DNA of 7,382 nucleotides from JAVXNW01 sp036645575 (GTDB lineage Bacteria; Bacillota; Clostridia; Christensenellales; Aristaeellaceae). Shown here piece by piece: positions 5,210-7,382 of the stretch. Numbering within the stretch: position 1 is the first letter of the stretch; each line of letters opens with the position of its first letter. The stretch covers positions 1 to 7,382 of the forward strand of contig JAVXNW010000113.1 in NCBI GenBank assembly GCA_036645575.1. Direction: 5' to 3'. Under the pieces are notes generated by a model. The model saw only the letters and a program-made list of their open reading frames with translations, was not told the DNA's origin and ran no database searches. The translations under genes and the position numbers were made by a program.

Positions 5210-6241
5210 ATGGCAAAGATCCTAAAGAAACTTGCGCAGCGAAATGAGACGTACATCGCGCTGGCCGTCCTCCTCATCAGCTTCGTGATTCAAGTGCGTT
5301 CCGGTCAGTTCTACACGCCCAACAACCTGGTCGACATCGCCTCGGCGCTGATCGTGCCCGGGCTGTTCGCGCTGGGCGCGTTCATGGTGCTTGTCTCGGG
5401 CGGCATTGACGTGTCGTTCCCGGCGCTGGCGTCGCTGAGCATCTTCGCGACGACCAAGATCCTGCTGGACAGCAATTATCAGGGCGGCATCTGGCTGCCG
5501 ATCTTGCTGTGCATCGTGTTGGGCGCGGTGCTGGGCGCGGTCAACGGCGCGCTCATCTCCTTTTTCAAGTTGAACGCCATGATCGTGACGCTGGGCACAT
5601 CGTCCATCTTCAAGGGGTTCATGCAGGGCGCGCTCAATTCCAAGCAGCTGGCGGTGATCCCGGTGGGCATGGCCGAGTTTGGCAAGGCCTCGCTGTTCAC
5701 CGCGGCCAACGCGCAGTCCGGACTGACCAGCAGAATGCCGACGGCGATGCTGGTGCTGGTGGCGGTGCTGCTGCTGTGCTGGTTTGTGCTCCGGTACACG
5801 ATGTACGGGCGCGGGCTGTACGCGATCGGCGGAAACGAAGTGAGCGCGCACCGCGCGGGCTTCAACGTCAAGCTGATCAAGTTCCTGCTGTACGTCGCGG
5901 TAGGCGTGATTGCGAGCCTGGCGGGGCTGATCCGCGTGTGCATGATGTCGCAGTGCCATCCGACCAACATGCTGGGCATGGAGATGATGATCATTGCGGG
6001 CGTGGTGCTGGGCGGTACGTCGATCACCGGCGGCGCGGGCTCGCTCAGCGGGTGTATGCTGGGCACAGTGCTGATCGTCATGGTGCAGAACTCGCTCATT
6101 CTGATGGGCATTCCGACGTTCTGGCAGGATTTCGCGCTGGGTCTTTTGATCATTGTGGGAACCGGCGTGAGCGCGTGGCAAGTCGCGCGGGCGGGCCGCA
6201 AGTCGCACGGTAAAAACGCGATAAGGGAGGCGGTAAAATGA
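5210..6241 (+). CDS. ABC importer permease 1, RbsC/RhaP/LsrC-like
   Basis: A 343-residue integral membrane protein of the BPD_transp_2 (branched-chain/CUT2 permease) family, forming half of the translocation channel. About nine to ten hydrophobic segments are visible, e.g. residues 15-28, 43-64, 95-119, 176-195, 222-243, 257-275, 281-300 and 307-323. Family motifs include LVSGGIDVSFPALA (61-74), GAVNGALI (109-116), IVTLGTSSIFKG (125-136), the cytoplasmic coupling segment YAIGGNEVSAHRAGFNV (204-220) and AGVVLGGTSITGGAG (263-277). The C-terminus is basic and probably cytoplasmic. It follows the ATPase by 13 bases and overlaps the next permease gene by 4, as expected for a heterodimeric permease. 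Confidence 0.9.
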   Translation: MAKILKKLAQRNETYIALAVLLISFVIQVRSGQFYTPNNLVDIASALIVPGLFALGAFMVLVSGGIDVSFPALASLSIFATTKILLDSNYQGGIWLPILLCIVLGAVLGAVNGALISFFKLNAMIVTLGTSSIFKGFMQGALNSKQLAVIPVGMAEFGKASLFTAANAQSGLTSRMPTAMLVLVAVLLLCWFVLRYTMYGRGLYAIGGNEVSAHRAGFNVKLIKFLLYVAVGVIASLAGLIRVCMMSQCHPTNMLGMEMMIIAGVVLGGTSITGGAGSLSGCMLGTVLIVMVQNSLILMGIPTFWQDFALGLLIIVGTGVSAWQVARAGRKSHGKNAIREAVK

Positions 6242-7227
6242 ACGCGCTCAAGAAGCTGTATAACAAAGACGTGCACATCAGCCGCCTGATCGGCATCATG
6301 GTGATCTGGCTTGTGTTCATGGCGGTGACCAAGTTCAGCAAATTCTATACGGTGGTCTCGTTCCAGACGATGGGCGCGCAGTTCCCCGAGTTCGGGCTGA
6401 TGGCGCTGGGCGTCATGCTGTGCATGATATCGGGCGGCATCGACCTGTCGGTGGTCGGCATTGCGAACTTCACCGGCATATCGATGGGGCTTTTGCTCAA
6501 GGTGCTGGTGGACGCGGATGGCGTACTGCTTCCGATCGGCATACCGGTCGTGTTCGTGCTGGGCCTTTTGTTGGGCGCGGCGGCGGGCGCGTTCAACGGA
6601 GTTCTGGTGTCCAAGGTGCACATTCCGCCGATCCTGGCGACGCTTGGCTCCTCGCAGCTGTTTACCGGCATCGGCATTGTGCTGACGCAGGGCAAGGCGG
6701 TTTCAAAGCTCCCGACCCACTACGCCGAGATCGTCTCGGGCAAGCTGTTCGGGGTCTTCCCGGTGCAGCTGCTGATCTTCATTGTGGTGGCGGTGTTTAT
6801 CGGGCTTTTGCTCACGCGCACGACGTATGGGCCAAGGCTGTATATGCTGGGCACAAGCGAGCGCGCGTCGCACTTTTCAGGCCTGCGCAACGACCGGCTG
6901 CTCATTAAGACCTACCTGCTGTCGGGCGTGTGCGCGGCGCTGGGCGGGCTGATCATGCTGGCAAACTACAACTCCGCGCGCTCGGATTATGGCGCGGTCT
7001 ATACGCTCCAGTGCATTCTGATCGTCGTGCTGGGCGGCGTAAGCCCCGCGGGCGGTAAGGGCAAGCTGTCGGGCGTGCTGCTCTCGATCTGCGTATTGCA
7101 GATGCTCTCCTCCGGCCTCACACGCTTCCGCGAGCTCAACGCGTTCCTGATCCCCCTCATCTGGGGCTCCGTGCTGGTGCTCGTCATGGTGCTCAACTAC
7201 TTCACCGAAAACAAAAAGCAGCGCTGA
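6238..7227 (+). CDS. ABC importer permease 2, RbsC/RhaQ/LsrD-like
   Basis: A 329-residue membrane protein of the same family and the partner of permease 1. Its ATG overlaps the upstream TGA (ATGA at 6238-6241), with GGGAGG (6225-6230) 7 bases before the start. Hydrophobic segments lie near residues 16-31, 52-64, 99-122, 133-149, 175-193, 222-242, 256-268, 278-290 and 303-320. Conserved parts are MISGGIDLSVVGIANF (63-78), GAFNGVLV (117-124), LATLGSSQLFTGIG (133-146) and VVLGGVSPAGGKG (263-275). The coupling segment is LGTSERASHFSGLRNDR (204-220). It lacks the usual GGN of permease 1, so the two subunits probably contact the ATPase domains differently. It is the last gene of the operon and ends in a basic tail (KKQR). 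Confidence 0.9.
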   Translation: MNALKKLYNKDVHISRLIGIMVIWLVFMAVTKFSKFYTVVSFQTMGAQFPEFGLMALGVMLCMISGGIDLSVVGIANFTGISMGLLLKVLVDADGVLLPIGIPVVFVLGLLLGAAAGAFNGVLVSKVHIPPILATLGSSQLFTGIGIVLTQGKAVSKLPTHYAEIVSGKLFGVFPVQLLIFIVVAVFIGLLLTRTTYGPRLYMLGTSERASHFSGLRNDRLLIKTYLLSGVCAALGGLIMLANYNSARSDYGAVYTLQCILIVVLGGVSPAGGKGKLSGVLLSICVLQMLSSGLTRFRELNAFLIPLIWGSVLVLVMVLNYFTENKKQR

Positions 7228-7297
7228 GGCGGGGAGGCGAGGAGGAGACGGGGAGGAGGCGGCGAGGAGGAGGCGGGGGGAACCGGGAGGCGGGAAG
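7228..7297 (+). repeat. Purine-rich G/A tract with imperfect tandem repeats
   Basis: From the permease 2 stop codon to about 7297 the + strand contains no T and only scattered C. It is built of GGGGAGG, GAGGAGGAG and GGCGG words. GGCGAGGAGGAG occurs exactly at 7236-7247 and 7261-7272, a 25-base period. Several runs of three or more G give quadruplex potential. No gene is supported here. Confidence 0.65.
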
Positions 7298-7320
7298 TAT
7301 ATTTAGGGAGGCGGACGGGG

Positions 7321-7373
7321 GGCCTCCGGCGGCCGGGGCGCTGCCCCTGGACCCCGCCAAGGAAGGTCCTTGG
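7321..7373. repeat. Cluster of GC-rich hairpins at the right end
   Basis: Three inverted repeats follow one another: GGCC/GGCC at 7321-7324/7331-7334; GGGGC/GCCCC at 7335-7339/7343-7347, extendable by CC/GG past a bulged T; and CCAAGGA/TCCTTGG at 7357-7363/7367-7373. No T-run follows inside the window. The layout is like the 12-109 cluster, suggesting related dispersed intergenic elements. It could also help end the transporter transcript. The window stops within or just after it. Confidence 0.6.
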
Positions 7374-7382
7374 ATGCCAGCG

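Noticed and set aside
7298..7303. TATATT in the right-hand spacer as a promoter
   Set aside because: There is no -35 partner, and no coding region follows inside the window.

Overview
The window is a GC-rich bacterial segment with one coding strand (+). It carries two transcription units. The first is a sugar-1-kinase and a sugar-1-phosphate nucleotidyltransferase. The second is a complete four-gene ABC importer of the CUT2 type, in the LsrB/RhaS branch. The host is most likely a high-GC Clostridia-type Bacillota. The signs are strong AGGAGG ribosome binding sites, a consensus sigma-70/SigA promoter, the style of the MKK-type signal peptide, and the kinase/nucleotidyltransferase pairing. This assignment is an inference; no rRNA or other marker is present.

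Layout. Bases 1-161 hold a cluster of short GC-rich hairpins, then a NahK-like phosphotransferase (162-1208). A 185-base spacer follows, with competing stems and a terminator/attenuator-like hairpin. Next is the nucleotidyltransferase (1394-2305). The 252-base gap 2306-2557 holds two hairpins, an inverted repeat and a perfect TTGACA-17-TATAAT promoter. The importer follows: secreted binding protein (2558-3553), two strong hairpins (3571-3665), twin-domain ATPase (3712-5196), and two permeases (5210-6241 and 6238-7227) whose genes overlap by 4 bases. The last 155 bases are a purine-rich repeat tract and another hairpin cluster, with no gene. Both ends of the window therefore lie in similar structured intergenic DNA.

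Working model (inference). The binding protein captures a small sugar or sugar-like ligand outside the membrane, and the ATPase with two permeases imports it. If the neighbouring kinase acts on the same substrate, it would phosphorylate it at the anomeric carbon and the nucleotidyltransferase would convert it to an NDP-sugar, giving a direct salvage route. N-acetylhexosamine is the best guess from the kinase family. However, the binding protein is most like LsrB (autoinducer-2) and RhaS (rhamnose) receptors, with most AI-2 contact residues changed. The ligand is therefore unknown, and the coupling of the two units is unproven. No transcriptional regulator, mobile element, tRNA, rRNA or CRISPR array is visible.
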